A stretch of 20,431 nt of DNA from Verrucomicrobiales bacterium (lineage in GTDB: Bacteria > Verrucomicrobiota > Verrucomicrobiia > Limisphaerales > UBA9464), in NCBI GenBank assembly GCA_003445095.1, contig DLVS01000345.1:1-20431 (forward strand), in the 5' to 3' direction. A program made the translations under genes and the position numbers. Position 1 is the stretch's first letter. Each line of letters opens with the position of its first letter. This document shows positions 1-7,021 of the stretch, in pieces. The notes below the pieces were generated by a model. That model worked only from the letters and a program-made list of their open reading frames with translations. It was not told the DNA's origin and made no database searches.

Positions 1-72
1 GAGTGATTTCATAGTTAGTTTCGGAAAGAAGATTGAACGCTGTGGTAAGTTGAGGAGTGTTGTTGGTTGGGA

Positions 73-1050
73 TTAGGGAACAACATCTACGACATAGAAT
101 TGAGTCGGATCGGCGCTGGTGTCGGACAGCGACGCGGGGCCTCCGGTTCCTTCCAAGGAACCAACGATGGGCCAACTCGAAGAAGGGGCAGTGAAACCCG
201 CTTGATCCGTGGCCCGCAATTGGTAGGTCGGTCCGACGACCGTCGTGAAACTCACGATCGTCTGATCGCCATCTCGTTGGATGCCCGTGATCTGAGGAGT
301 GGGAACTGCCGAGGCTTTGTTGCTAAAGACGAGCGTGCCATCGCTTTTGAGCTCAAAGTAGCCCAAGTGTCTCCCGGGAGCGTTTAACGTGCCCGCCGCG
401 GTCGTTCCCGGCGGGAGCTCAAAGAAATCCGAACGCGAAACGGCCCCTGGAGTGTCTTCGAAGTCGTCGGGCGTTAGGTTTTCCACATTTCCCTGAAAGC
501 TTCCCTGAAAGTCTCCCGCCGAGCCGATGAAGCTAGTAAACGACGCCTCATTGGAAACCGGGATGGCCACCCCGGTGGCGGTGTTGTCAGGTCCGGCCGG
601 AGTGCGACTGCTGTAGCCCGCGGCGGCGGCGCCCAGACCATCGATCTGCGATCCGGCATTGCCCTGGACGAACTGACCTTTGCGCAGCCACGGTACCGAA
701 GGCAGTTCCGGATCGAGACGAGGCGCGGTCACCCAAAGCGATTGAATGGGGAAAGCTTCCACCAGCGGCGGGCGATTGGCCGCCGCCACCGACCAGTAGA
801 TCGCGTTCAGACTCGGGAAGACCGAGCGCAACTGCGTGTCTGAGAGATTGGTAATCGGCACGGTCGCGTCCAACGGAAGATCGGTGAAGTTGGTCACAGA
901 CCCAGCGTTGACGACGAGATCCTGCGCGTTGCCGGTCTGCCGGAACGCTAGAATGAAGTCACCCGGGGCGTAGAGGAACGGAGCGCCGTGCACGGCGCTG
1001 GCCAACAGCAGTAAGCCGCCGCTAGTGAATCGTAGGTGAATAAGTTTCAT
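73..1050 (-). CDS. Secreted protein of unknown function with verrucomicrobial C-terminal module
   Basis: 325 residues from an ATG. The first ~22 residues form a clean Sec signal peptide (KLIHLRF, then a GGLLLLASAV core, then HGA before the mature PFLYAPGD). The middle is rich in G, S, T and P, with no catalytic motif I recognise. The last ~75 residues (ISFTTVVGPTYQLRATD..., ending TQFYVVDVV) resemble a beta-rich C-terminal module recurrent in secreted verrucomicrobial proteins, where it ends in FYRV-like strings; that comparison is from memory. No PEP-CTERM anchor is visible. It lies 62 bp downstream of the porin gene on the same strand and could be its last co-transcribed gene. No function is assigned. 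The gene call is solid; the phylum hint is inference. Confidence 0.8.
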   Translation of the reverse strand: MKLIHLRFTSGGLLLLASAVHGAPFLYAPGDFILAFRQTGNAQDLVVNAGSVTNFTDLPLDATVPITNLSDTQLRSVFPSLNAIYWSVAAANRPPLVEAFPIQSLWVTAPRLDPELPSVPWLRKGQFVQGNAGSQIDGLGAAAAGYSSRTPAGPDNTATGVAIPVSNEASFTSFIGSAGDFQGSFQGNVENLTPDDFEDTPGAVSRSDFFELPPGTTAAGTLNAPGRHLGYFELKSDGTLVFSNKASAVPTPQITGIQRDGDQTIVSFTTVVGPTYQLRATDQAGFTAPSSSWPIVGSLEGTGGPASLSDTSADPTQFYVVDVVP

Positions 1051-1112
1051 AGATATTTAAACATAGGGAAAGGCGATGGATAATCGGGGAACGAGTTTCT
1101 TCAATGATCAGA

Positions 1113-2891
1113 TCAAAACGCCAATTGAAGTCGGGTGAAGAACACGAGTTCGTCGTTGGAAGTGACCGTCGCCGGCGGCAACCAGCTATTCGGATCCACC
1201 GGACTGACCACGCCACCGCCTTCAAACATCGAGTACGAGAAGCTTGTATTGAGGCGCACGTTGCGGTTGAGCCACCAGTTCAGGCCGACCGACCACGATT
1301 CCACCGAGCGAGCCGACGTGTTAGGATTCGAAAAGCCTCGGAAGGCTTCATCGTCGATTTCGAACTGGCCGTATCGTCCGACCAACTGCCAGGCACCCCA
1401 ACCCCCAGTTTTGGGATTGAATGGTCGTTTCGGGTGAATCATTCCGTAGGTAGCGTTTTCTCCGGTCAGCACCCACTGTGCCGCGACATTCCAGGCTTGG
1501 TGATTCAGCGAAGCGCGACGGAGGGTTGTGCTATTGAGGACATCTTGATGGGAGATTCCATATTCGCCGCTCAGTCCAAATGGTCCCACAAAGTAATTTG
1601 CCTGCGGCTGCATTCGCCAGTGAGTGCCATCGGCCACCACAGTTCCGGCCAAAGGGTTATAGGCGAAGAACTGTTGCTGACCGGCGGTCCAATAACCCGG
1701 GAGGGTTCCGCCTATATTGTTCGGGAGCCCAGCGACATTAGAGCTCACCAATCCATAACTACCACCGATGCCAAGGCCGATGCCATCGAGCCATTTGCGG
1801 CCGGCGCCCTTCCACGGTTCCAGAAAAACTCGCCCGGCAAATTCTTTGTCGTCATCAAACGGCGCATTGGCGGATACGCGCCCATCTCCCGTGCCGTTAA
1901 AGACACCCAAGGCGTAGTTCCACTTTCCGCCTCCCAATTCGCCCCAGAGCTGCAACCCGACATCGCGGGTTGGAACCAGATCGGACGGCAGGGCGCGTTC
2001 GTTGAAGCTGAGGGCCGTGTCCGACTGAAGCTGTTCGAGGCCGATCGGCGGTTTGAATTTACCCACCCGCAGTTGAAGGCTGGGCTCGTAGCGGTAGTTG
2101 AGATACGCGTCAAACAGGGTCGTGGTTGGGGGAGCGAAATCCGGTACGAAGGCGAAGTCGAAATCGCGGTAGACCGTGCCTTCGAAAATGGGTCGAGCGC
2201 GGCGCACCAGAATCCCGTCGTTACCCTCCAACAGTGGGTTTTCGTTAAAGAATGTCCGAGAGTCGAGTTGCAGCACTCCCTTGAGGCGCAACACAAAGTT
2301 CGTGTCGGCGGAACTGAAGGAAAACCCGGAAGGGCCGACCTGGAATCGGGGCGCCTCCTGGGCCTTAGCCTCGGCGGCCTCCATCGCTAGCTCATGCTTC
2401 CGTTCGGCAACACGAATCTTCTGATCCAGTTCCTGCACGGTCGGCGTGTCTTCAGCCGATACGGTGATTTCGGGGAGCACGCGACCCGATTCCAGTGAAC
2501 TCACCTTTTCCTGCAATTGATCAACCAGGTTTTGGAGTTTTGCCACTTCCGCGGTATTCGCCTGCTGCAAGGACTCGGTTCGCTCGGCCTCCCGTCGCTC
2601 CAATTGTTCCAGGCGGCTGCTAAGCTTTTGAATCAACTCAGCCTGGGCTTTGAGCGTCGATTCTAGCAATTCCGTGCTCTTGGCCGACGCGGTCACGCCG
2701 GTCGTACCAGTGGGCGTTGGCGTGGTATCCTGGGGACGGGCCTGACTTGACAGTTGGCCGGCCACCAGCGCTAGCGCTGCCACAAAATTGAAAAAGGACA
2801 CAGTCCAGGTGCGCTTCGACGGCGAAAGCCTGGGCAAATATCTCGGATCGATCGCAGCTGGCCGCTGCCGATCCCGACCGGTAAACAACAT
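1113..2891 (-). CDS. OprP/OprO-type anion-selective outer-membrane porin (Porin_O_P family)
   Basis: About 592 residues from the ATG at 2891; an in-frame TTG lies at 2897 and a TTG at 2837 would leave a shorter n-region. A hydrophobic signal core (VSFFNFVAALALVAG) follows SKRTWT. Next comes a coiled coil of ~70 residues (LLESTLKAQAELIQKLSSRLEQ and on), a typical periplasmic or trimer spacer. The barrel starts near residue 185 (LRLKGVLQLDSRTF) and carries family signatures: RRARPIFEGTVYRDFDF, LRVGKFKPPIGLEQLQ, SFNERALPSDLVPTRDVG, and a GVFNGTGDG strand turn. It ends in Leu-Ala-Phe, the terminal aromatic expected of BAM substrates. Pseudomonas relatives are phosphate or polyphosphate channels. 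Here the neighbours are sulfate/thiosulfate binding proteins, so passage of sulfur oxyanions is a reasonable inference. Family call is strong; substrate is inferred. Confidence 0.9.
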   Translation of the reverse strand: MLFTGRDRQRPAAIDPRYLPRLSPSKRTWTVSFFNFVAALALVAGQLSSQARPQDTTPTPTGTTGVTASAKSTELLESTLKAQAELIQKLSSRLEQLERREAERTESLQQANTAEVAKLQNLVDQLQEKVSSLESGRVLPEITVSAEDTPTVQELDQKIRVAERKHELAMEAAEAKAQEAPRFQVGPSGFSFSSADTNFVLRLKGVLQLDSRTFFNENPLLEGNDGILVRRARPIFEGTVYRDFDFAFVPDFAPPTTTLFDAYLNYRYEPSLQLRVGKFKPPIGLEQLQSDTALSFNERALPSDLVPTRDVGLQLWGELGGGKWNYALGVFNGTGDGRVSANAPFDDDKEFAGRVFLEPWKGAGRKWLDGIGLGIGGSYGLVSSNVAGLPNNIGGTLPGYWTAGQQQFFAYNPLAGTVVADGTHWRMQPQANYFVGPFGLSGEYGISHQDVLNSTTLRRASLNHQAWNVAAQWVLTGENATYGMIHPKRPFNPKTGGWGAWQLVGRYGQFEIDDEAFRGFSNPNTSARSVESWSVGLNWWLNRNVRLNTSFSYSMFEGGGVVSPVDPNSWLPPATVTSNDELVFFTRLQLAF

Positions 2892-3108
2892 TAACAATAA
2901 TTACTAACAACGGCGCCTCCGATGATACGGTGGGCAGTCCGAGATGTTATATGCCTCCAGTGGACTGGTAGGATACAGCTTGACGGTTTGTCTGCGACGA
3001 GCGCGACGGTTCCGTCAAAGATAAACGTCGAAAAGTGACACTTCTTAATTAATGAGTGTAGGCCCTTGGAGAATGATTTCTGCGAATTACCGCCTCTGGA
3101 CGCGTTGG
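2892..3108. other. Intergenic region upstream of porin gene with several dyad repeats
   Basis: 217 bp with no convincing gene. It holds a direct repeat GACGGTT (2982-2988 and 3005-3011, 23 bp apart). The second copy is part of a perfect inverted repeat GACGG-TT-CCGTC (3005-3016), and TTGACGG (2980-2986) is inverted as CCGTCAA (3012-3018). An AT-rich imperfect palindrome lies at 3038-3059 (ACACT...AGTGT around TTAATTAA). These could be operators for the porin or part of a terminator for the peptidase gene. No T-tract follows on the minus strand, and no -35/-10 pair is clear. Confidence 0.4.
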
Positions 3109-3933
3109 TCAGATGTTCTGCGCGATGGCCTGGAGGCGGCGGTATTCAGTGATGATCGTTTCAAGAGCGCCTCCGAGCGCCGAAATTTGGCGGTCGAGCG
3201 GTGCCCTCTGCGGTGTTTCGAGAGTGATCTCAAAGGGCGAGCGAACTGTTCCGGGGGCGGATTGGAGCATGCCGGGATAGCCTTGATGGATGATGCCTTC
3301 GCGAGCCGAAAAACCGTCAATTACCGGTCGGCGATTCCGCGGCAGGTACCGATTCGCCTCGCGGAGGGCGGGCTCGAGTAGGTACTCGGAGAGGACGGCG
3401 CCGCGTACGAATCCGTAAAGTCCGTCGCTCGTGTCGTCGCTATGTAGAGTGATAATGCCATGGAATCCGTGCGTGGAGATTTCGGACTCGAGGAAGCGAA
3501 CCTCGGGTTGTTCGCTTCCTTTCCAAAATTCCCGGTTGAGATCCCGACCGGTCCGGGCGTGGCGCGTGCCATCTTCAAATCCGGTGGGATTGCACAAGGG
3601 GTAGATGAAGAGTCCGAAACCTTCACCGAGCTCAGGGCGGCGTGACAGTTGATCTAAGAATCTCGCCAAAGCCACCGCGCCTTCGGGTTCATCTCCATGA
3701 AGCGTCGCAAAGATTCCCACGCGCATCATTTCTCCGCCTCCAGGTCGACCGACGAACAGGTATCGCGGCAGCAAGTATTGCTCACCGTCACTGTCGAAAT
3801 GGCCGTGGCCAGTACTCAGTATCCGCGAGCATTCCGTAGTGGCGCGATCCAGAGGCTCCAATAAGCGTGACACGGAACGGCGGCGAGAGGCGGGGCGAAC
3901 AGCCGCGACGGGACTTGTACTAGTGGCAGTCAT
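3109..3933 (-). CDS. M14-family zinc carboxypeptidase / succinylglutamate desuccinylase-like hydrolase
   Basis: 274 residues. The metallocarboxypeptidase signature is complete: H79xxE82 in TLHGDEPEG, NPTG at 115-118, RDLNRE at 130-135, the third zinc ligand H164 in ITLHSDD, and a catalytic glutamate probably at E239 in FEITLETP. The short single domain and the DLNR box fit the AstE/AspA-like branch of M14, which hydrolyses amide or peptide bonds of small N-acylated substrates. Start: ATG with AAGGA 11 nt upstream, one of the better ribosome binding sites in the window. There is no signal peptide; the first ~25 residues are Ser/Arg-rich. It lies 59 bp after the CysP-like gene on the same strand, where a permease gene would be expected. 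The substrate cannot be read from the sequence. Confidence 0.85.
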   Translation of the reverse strand: MTATSTSPVAAVRPASRRRSVSRLLEPLDRATTECSRILSTGHGHFDSDGEQYLLPRYLFVGRPGGGEMMRVGIFATLHGDEPEGAVALARFLDQLSRRPELGEGFGLFIYPLCNPTGFEDGTRHARTGRDLNREFWKGSEQPEVRFLESEISTHGFHGIITLHSDDTSDGLYGFVRGAVLSEYLLEPALREANRYLPRNRRPVIDGFSAREGIIHQGYPGMLQSAPGTVRSPFEITLETPQRAPLDRQISALGGALETIITEYRRLQAIAQNI

Positions 3934-3992
3934 ATAAATCTGATTCCTTCGATGTGAGCGGCAAGACGATTTACTCGGGACGTGATGTGAGG

Positions 3993-4997
3993 TTAGCGAG
4001 TGCGAATGGCCGCCAGGACCTGGTCAAAAGAGCCTCCATCGGCGAAATGGGCCTTTTGGGCATTTTCCCAACCGCCAAACGCCTGATCGACGGAGATCAG
4101 TTCTAACGTGGGAAAACGCTCCGCATACTTGCGGGCAATTGAACCGAGACTGGGACGGTAATGATGCTTCGCCGCCAACTCTTGGCCTGCTTCGGAGAAC
4201 AGGTATTCGAGGTAGGCGGTCGCTTCCTTGACAGTTCCTCTCCGGTTCGCTACGCGGTCCACCACGGCTACCGGCATGTCGGCCACGATGCTGCTCGAGG
4301 GTGTCACCTGTTGAAACTCGCCTGCGCCGTATTCCTTGAGTGTCAGCAGCACTTCGGCTTCGAAAGTTACCAACACGTCGCCAATTTTCCGCTGAATGAA
4401 TGACGTTGAGGCTCCGCGTCCACCGGTGTCGAACACCGGCACGTTTCGGAACAGTGCGGTCACAAATTCCCGCGCCTTCAAATCATCGCCGCCGAATTTC
4501 TTTCGAGCGAAACTGTAAGCGGCCAAGTAGCCATAGCGACCATTGCCCGAGGTTTTAGGGCTCGGCACCACCACCGAGATACCCGGTTTCACGAGGTCAT
4601 CCCAATCGTGAACCGCCTTCGGGTTCCCCTGACGGGTCAGAAAAACAATGGTCGAGGTGAAGGGAACGCTGTTGTGAGGTAGACGTCCGCGCCAGGTAGC
4701 TGCAATGAGACCTCGGGCCGCAATCGCATCGACGTCGGTAACTTGGTTGAAGGTTACGACATCCGCTTCGAGTCCATCGATCACCGCTCGCGCTTGTTTG
4801 CTCGAACCTGCATGCGACTGATTGATGGTTAGCGGCGAACCACCCTCAGCGCGCCAGTGAGCAACGAAGACTGGATTGTAAGCCTGAAACAGCTCGCGCG
4901 AGATATCGAAAGACGCATTCAAAAGCGATCGTTCGCCAGCGCCGCAGGCCGGTACGAGGATCGAGATCGCAAAGCTGAAGACAATCAGGCGTCGCAT
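3993..4997 (-). CDS. cysP: Periplasmic sulfate/thiosulfate-binding protein, CysP-like
   Basis: 334 residues, the usual family length. An N-terminal export signal (RRLIVFSFAISILVPAC) contains VPAC, which could serve as a poor lipobox. Family landmarks in order: [104 protein letters not shown] and FGGW. The variants SGNGRY, TGGRGASTSF and TFEAEV are closer, from memory, to E. coli CysP (thiosulfate) than to Sbp (sulfate). The neighbour at 5060 has the opposite set. Role: capture of sulfate or thiosulfate in the periplasm for an ABC importer. No CysT, CysW or CysA gene lies nearby. It is 62 bp downstream of its paralogue and has no clear Shine-Dalgarno. Family certain, ligand inferred. Confidence 0.88.
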   Translation of the reverse strand: MRRLIVFSFAISILVPACGAGERSLLNASFDISRELFQAYNPVFVAHWRAEGGSPLTINQSHAGSSKQARAVIDGLEADVVTFNQVTDVDAIAARGLIAATWRGRLPHNSVPFTSTIVFLTRQGNPKAVHDWDDLVKPGISVVVPSPKTSGNGRYGYLAAYSFARKKFGGDDLKAREFVTALFRNVPVFDTGGRGASTSFIQRKIGDVLVTFEAEVLLTLKEYGAGEFQQVTPSSSIVADMPVAVVDRVANRRGTVKEATAYLEYLFSEAGQELAAKHHYRPSLGSIARKYAERFPTLELISVDQAFGGWENAQKAHFADGGSFDQVLAAIRTR

Positions 4998-5059
4998 GCG
5001 AAAGAGAAGTTTGCGCGAAGAGCAAGCAGCGGGTTCCGTAGGTTCCCAACTGACGCCAA

Positions 5060-6082
5060 CTACTTAGATCCAATCGTGGCGATGATCTTGTCGAAGGTTC
5101 CGCCGTCGCCGAAGTGAGCAGCCTGAGCCTTGGCCCAACCGCCGAACTCACCATCAATCGTGACGAGCTCAATCTTGGGAAACACGTCAGCATACTTCTT
5201 GGCGACCGAAGCGAGGCGAGGTCGGTAGTAGTGCTTGGCGACAATTTCCTGGCCTTCTTCGCTGTACAGATATTCTAGGTATTCCTTGGCCACCGCTTCA
5301 GTTCCCTTGCGCTTGGTCACGCGGTCCACCACCGCGACCGAAGGCTCCGCGAGGATACTCAAGGAAGGAGCGACGATCTCGAATTGACCAGCACCCAGCT
5401 CCTTTAGCCCGAGGAATGCTTCGTTCTCCCAGGCGATCAACACATCGCCGATTCCTCGCTGAATGAACGTGGTGGTCGAACCTCGAGCGCCGGTATCGAG
5501 TACTTCCACGTTCTTGAAAAGCTTCGTCAGAAAGTCCAGCGCTTTGGTGTCATCGTTCCCAAATTTCTTACGCGCGTAAGCCCAAGCTGCCAGATAGTTC
5601 CAGCGCGCGCCGCCCGAAGTCTTGGGATTCGGCGTTACCACCGAAACCTTTGGCCTCACCAAGTCGTCCCAGTCTCGAATGCCCTTGGGATTTCCCTTCC
5701 GGACTAGGAAAACGACGGTGGAAGTGTACGGCGCACTGTTATCGGGAAGGCGCTTTTGCCATTCCTTGGGAAGGAACTTCGAGCGTTCCGCGATGGCATC
5801 CACGTCGTAGGCAAGAGCCAAGGTAACCACATCGGCCTCAAGCCCATCGATGACCGCGCGGGCTTGTTTGCCGGATCCGCCATGCGATTGCTGGATGCTA
5901 ACGACCGACCCATTCTTTTCCTTCCAATGTCGAGCGAACGCGGCGTTATAGTCGTTGTAGAGTTCTCGGGTAGGGTCATATGACACATTCAGGAGCTGTA
6001 GGTCCTTGGCCGACGTGGCCGAGGCGAACCCGGCAAGGAGGAGAAGGCGGAGCCCAAGAATGGGAAATCGAAGCAGTTTCAT
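5060..6082 (-). CDS. sbp: Periplasmic sulfate-binding protein, Sbp-like
   Basis: 340 residues from the ATG at 6082. An ATG at 6097 would add MHYAI, but the shorter form gives the cleaner signal peptide ([21 protein letters not shown], cleaved near ATSA-KD). No ribosome binding site decides between them. Landmarks: [124 protein letters not shown] and EFGGW. These match the classical sulfate-binding Sbp pattern closely. It is one of a tandem pair with the CysP-like gene downstream, presumably an old duplication given their clear divergence. It follows the DUF2292 gene by 81 bp and is probably in the same Rrf2-controlled transcript. Confidence 0.93.
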   Translation of the reverse strand: MKLLRFPILGLRLLLLAGFASATSAKDLQLLNVSYDPTRELYNDYNAAFARHWKEKNGSVVSIQQSHGGSGKQARAVIDGLEADVVTLALAYDVDAIAERSKFLPKEWQKRLPDNSAPYTSTVVFLVRKGNPKGIRDWDDLVRPKVSVVTPNPKTSGGARWNYLAAWAYARKKFGNDDTKALDFLTKLFKNVEVLDTGARGSTTTFIQRGIGDVLIAWENEAFLGLKELGAGQFEIVAPSLSILAEPSVAVVDRVTKRKGTEAVAKEYLEYLYSEEGQEIVAKHYYRPRLASVAKKYADVFPKIELVTIDGEFGGWAKAQAAHFGDGGTFDKIIATIGSK

Positions 6083-6163
6083 GATGGCGTAATGCATTTG
6101 AGCTTAATTAGCGGAGCCGGGATGCCGTCGATACCAAGTCAGCAGTTCACTCACGATGGAGGT

Positions 6164-6391
6164 TCACTTGGTCCCGGGCGGCTTGGTCTCGAGTCGAATT
6201 TTTTCAATCCGCTCAATCTGCACTACCCGCGACTCGTGGACGACGATTTGAACCTGGCCGAACCGTAGTGAATTTACCTGCTCGCGAACGGCATCCAGCC
6301 AACTGGGCAATGCCGAACTTGGGTCAGAAACCACAACTCCCAGAGACTCTGTTTTCGCCGTCACGGCCAACAAGTGGCGGATTAAATACAT
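6164..6391 (-). CDS. DUF2292 (YezD-like) small protein
   Basis: 75 residues from the ATG at 6391. The core (PSWLDAVREQVNSLRFGQVQ, then IVVHESRVVQIERIEKIRLE) has the DUF2292 pattern: a short amphipathic stretch, FGxVxIxVH, then RVVQIExxEKxR. Biochemical function is unknown. Family members are known from sulfur-assimilation loci (for example B. subtilis yezD), and the location here, between an Rrf2 gene and an Sbp gene, agrees. The N-terminus is uncertain: the first ~20 residues look unlike the family, and a candidate operator (6382-6396) overlaps the ATG. Translation could start at GTG 6364 or GTG 6334 (just before VSDPSSALPSW). The C-terminus is a short basic tail. Family call is fairly sure. 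Confidence 0.78.
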   Translation of the reverse strand: MYLIRHLLAVTAKTESLGVVVSDPSSALPSWLDAVREQVNSLRFGQVQIVVHESRVVQIERIEKIRLETKPPGTK

Positions 6392-6396
6392 CAAGT
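6382..6396 (-). promoter_or_regulatory. Candidate Rrf2 operator, left copy
   Basis: On the minus strand this reads ACTTGATGTATTTAA. It equals the site at 6487-6500 on the plus strand (ACTTGATTATTTAA) except for one inserted G. The two copies face each other across the divergent intergenic region, about 104 bp centre to centre. This copy overlaps the upstream candidate start codon of the DUF2292 gene, so the real start may be further in. Assignment to the Rrf2 protein is inferred from location. Confidence 0.5.
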
Positions 6397-6467
6397 CAAT
6401 AGAGTTTAATGAGTTTATGCAAAAAGATCACTTTTATGCTGTATTTGAGGCAATTTTGGTGACGGCT

Positions 6468-6496
6468 TTGAGCGACCCACACAAATACTTGATTAT
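6468..6496 (+). promoter_or_regulatory. Predicted sigma-70-type promoter of the rrf2 gene
   Basis: The -35 is TTGAGC (6468-6473), the spacer is exactly 17 bp, and the -10 is GATTAT (6491-6496). Each box matches 4 of 6 consensus bases. Transcription would start near 6503, giving a leader of ~23 nt before the ATG at 6526. The -10 lies inside the candidate operator, which fits autorepression. Confidence 0.5.
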
Positions 6497-6502
6497 TTAA
6501 GT
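6487..6502 (+). promoter_or_regulatory. Candidate Rrf2 operator, right copy
   Basis: ACTTGATTATTTAAGT is an imperfect dyad (12 of 16 bases symmetric, with ACTT/AAGT ends). Its first 14 bases recur inverted at 6382-6396. It covers the predicted -10 of rrf2. Rrf2 regulators bind AT-rich dyads of similar size, so this is the best operator candidate in the window. It is unproven. Confidence 0.5.
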
Positions 6503-6525
6503 CGGGTTTTTACGGTGAGCCCGAA

Positions 6526-6987
6526 ATGAAATTGTCCGTTCGGGGAAAATACGCGCTCCGCGGCCTGACTGTCCTGGGCGAGGCGTACGGTCCGGAAGTG
6601 GTGCGGATTCAGACGATTTCCGAACAACAGAACATTCCCAAACGGTTCCTCGAGCAGATTCTCTTCGATCTGAAGTCGGCCGGAATTGTCGAGAGTCGCC
6701 GCGGAGTGGCCGGTGGCTATCGCCTTGCCGCGCCCCCCGAAAAGATTCCTCTCGCCAAGGTCATCCGGCACCTCGAAGGCGCGCTGGCGCCAGTCGGTTG
6801 CATCAGCGAACGATTTTACGAGAAGTGTTCCTGTCCCGACGAGCTGCAATGCCCACTTCGCTCCATCATGAAGGAGGTGCGCGACGCCATCGCCAAAATC
6901 CTGGAGAACACGACGGTTGCCGACCTAGTCACCCGCGCTGCGCTGCTCCGCCAAAAGCCGGACCGCCCAGTGGATTTTGTGATTTGA
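6526..6987 (+). CDS. Rrf2-family transcriptional regulator with cysteine cluster (CymR/IscR-like)
   Basis: 153 residues, normal length. The N-terminal winged helix is typical: MKLSVRGKYALRGLTVLGEA, ISEQQNIPKRFLEQILFDLK, SAGIVESRRGVAGGYRLA. The dimerisation helix region holds C92, C101, C103 and C109 (GCISERFYEKCSCPDELQCP). In IscR and similar Rrf2 proteins three cysteines in this loop bind an Fe-S cluster; in CymR-type proteins sulfur status is sensed through a partner instead. Four cysteines here make cluster or metal sensing plausible but not proven. GGTGAG about 7 nt before the ATG may serve as ribosome binding site. It is transcribed divergently from the DUF2292-sbp series, the usual arrangement for a local repressor. 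Expected role: control of sulfur uptake genes. The family is certain; the signal is not. Confidence 0.93.
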   Translation: MKLSVRGKYALRGLTVLGEAYGPEVVRIQTISEQQNIPKRFLEQILFDLKSAGIVESRRGVAGGYRLAAPPEKIPLAKVIRHLEGALAPVGCISERFYEKCSCPDELQCPLRSIMKEVRDAIAKILENTTVADLVTRAALLRQKPDRPVDFVI

Positions 6988-7021
6988 GTCCAGACCATTG
7001 ACCCGCAGAACGACCTAACGG

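Noticed and set aside
1104..2390. Long plus-strand open frame (428 codons) opposite the porin gene
   Set aside because: Antisense shadow of a GC-rich gene. The minus-strand product has complete porin signatures, while this one has no recognisable domain, signal or start context.
3005..3030. PhoB box upstream of the porin
   Set aside because: The CGTC repeats are spaced 13 bp rather than 11 and the flanking consensus is missing.
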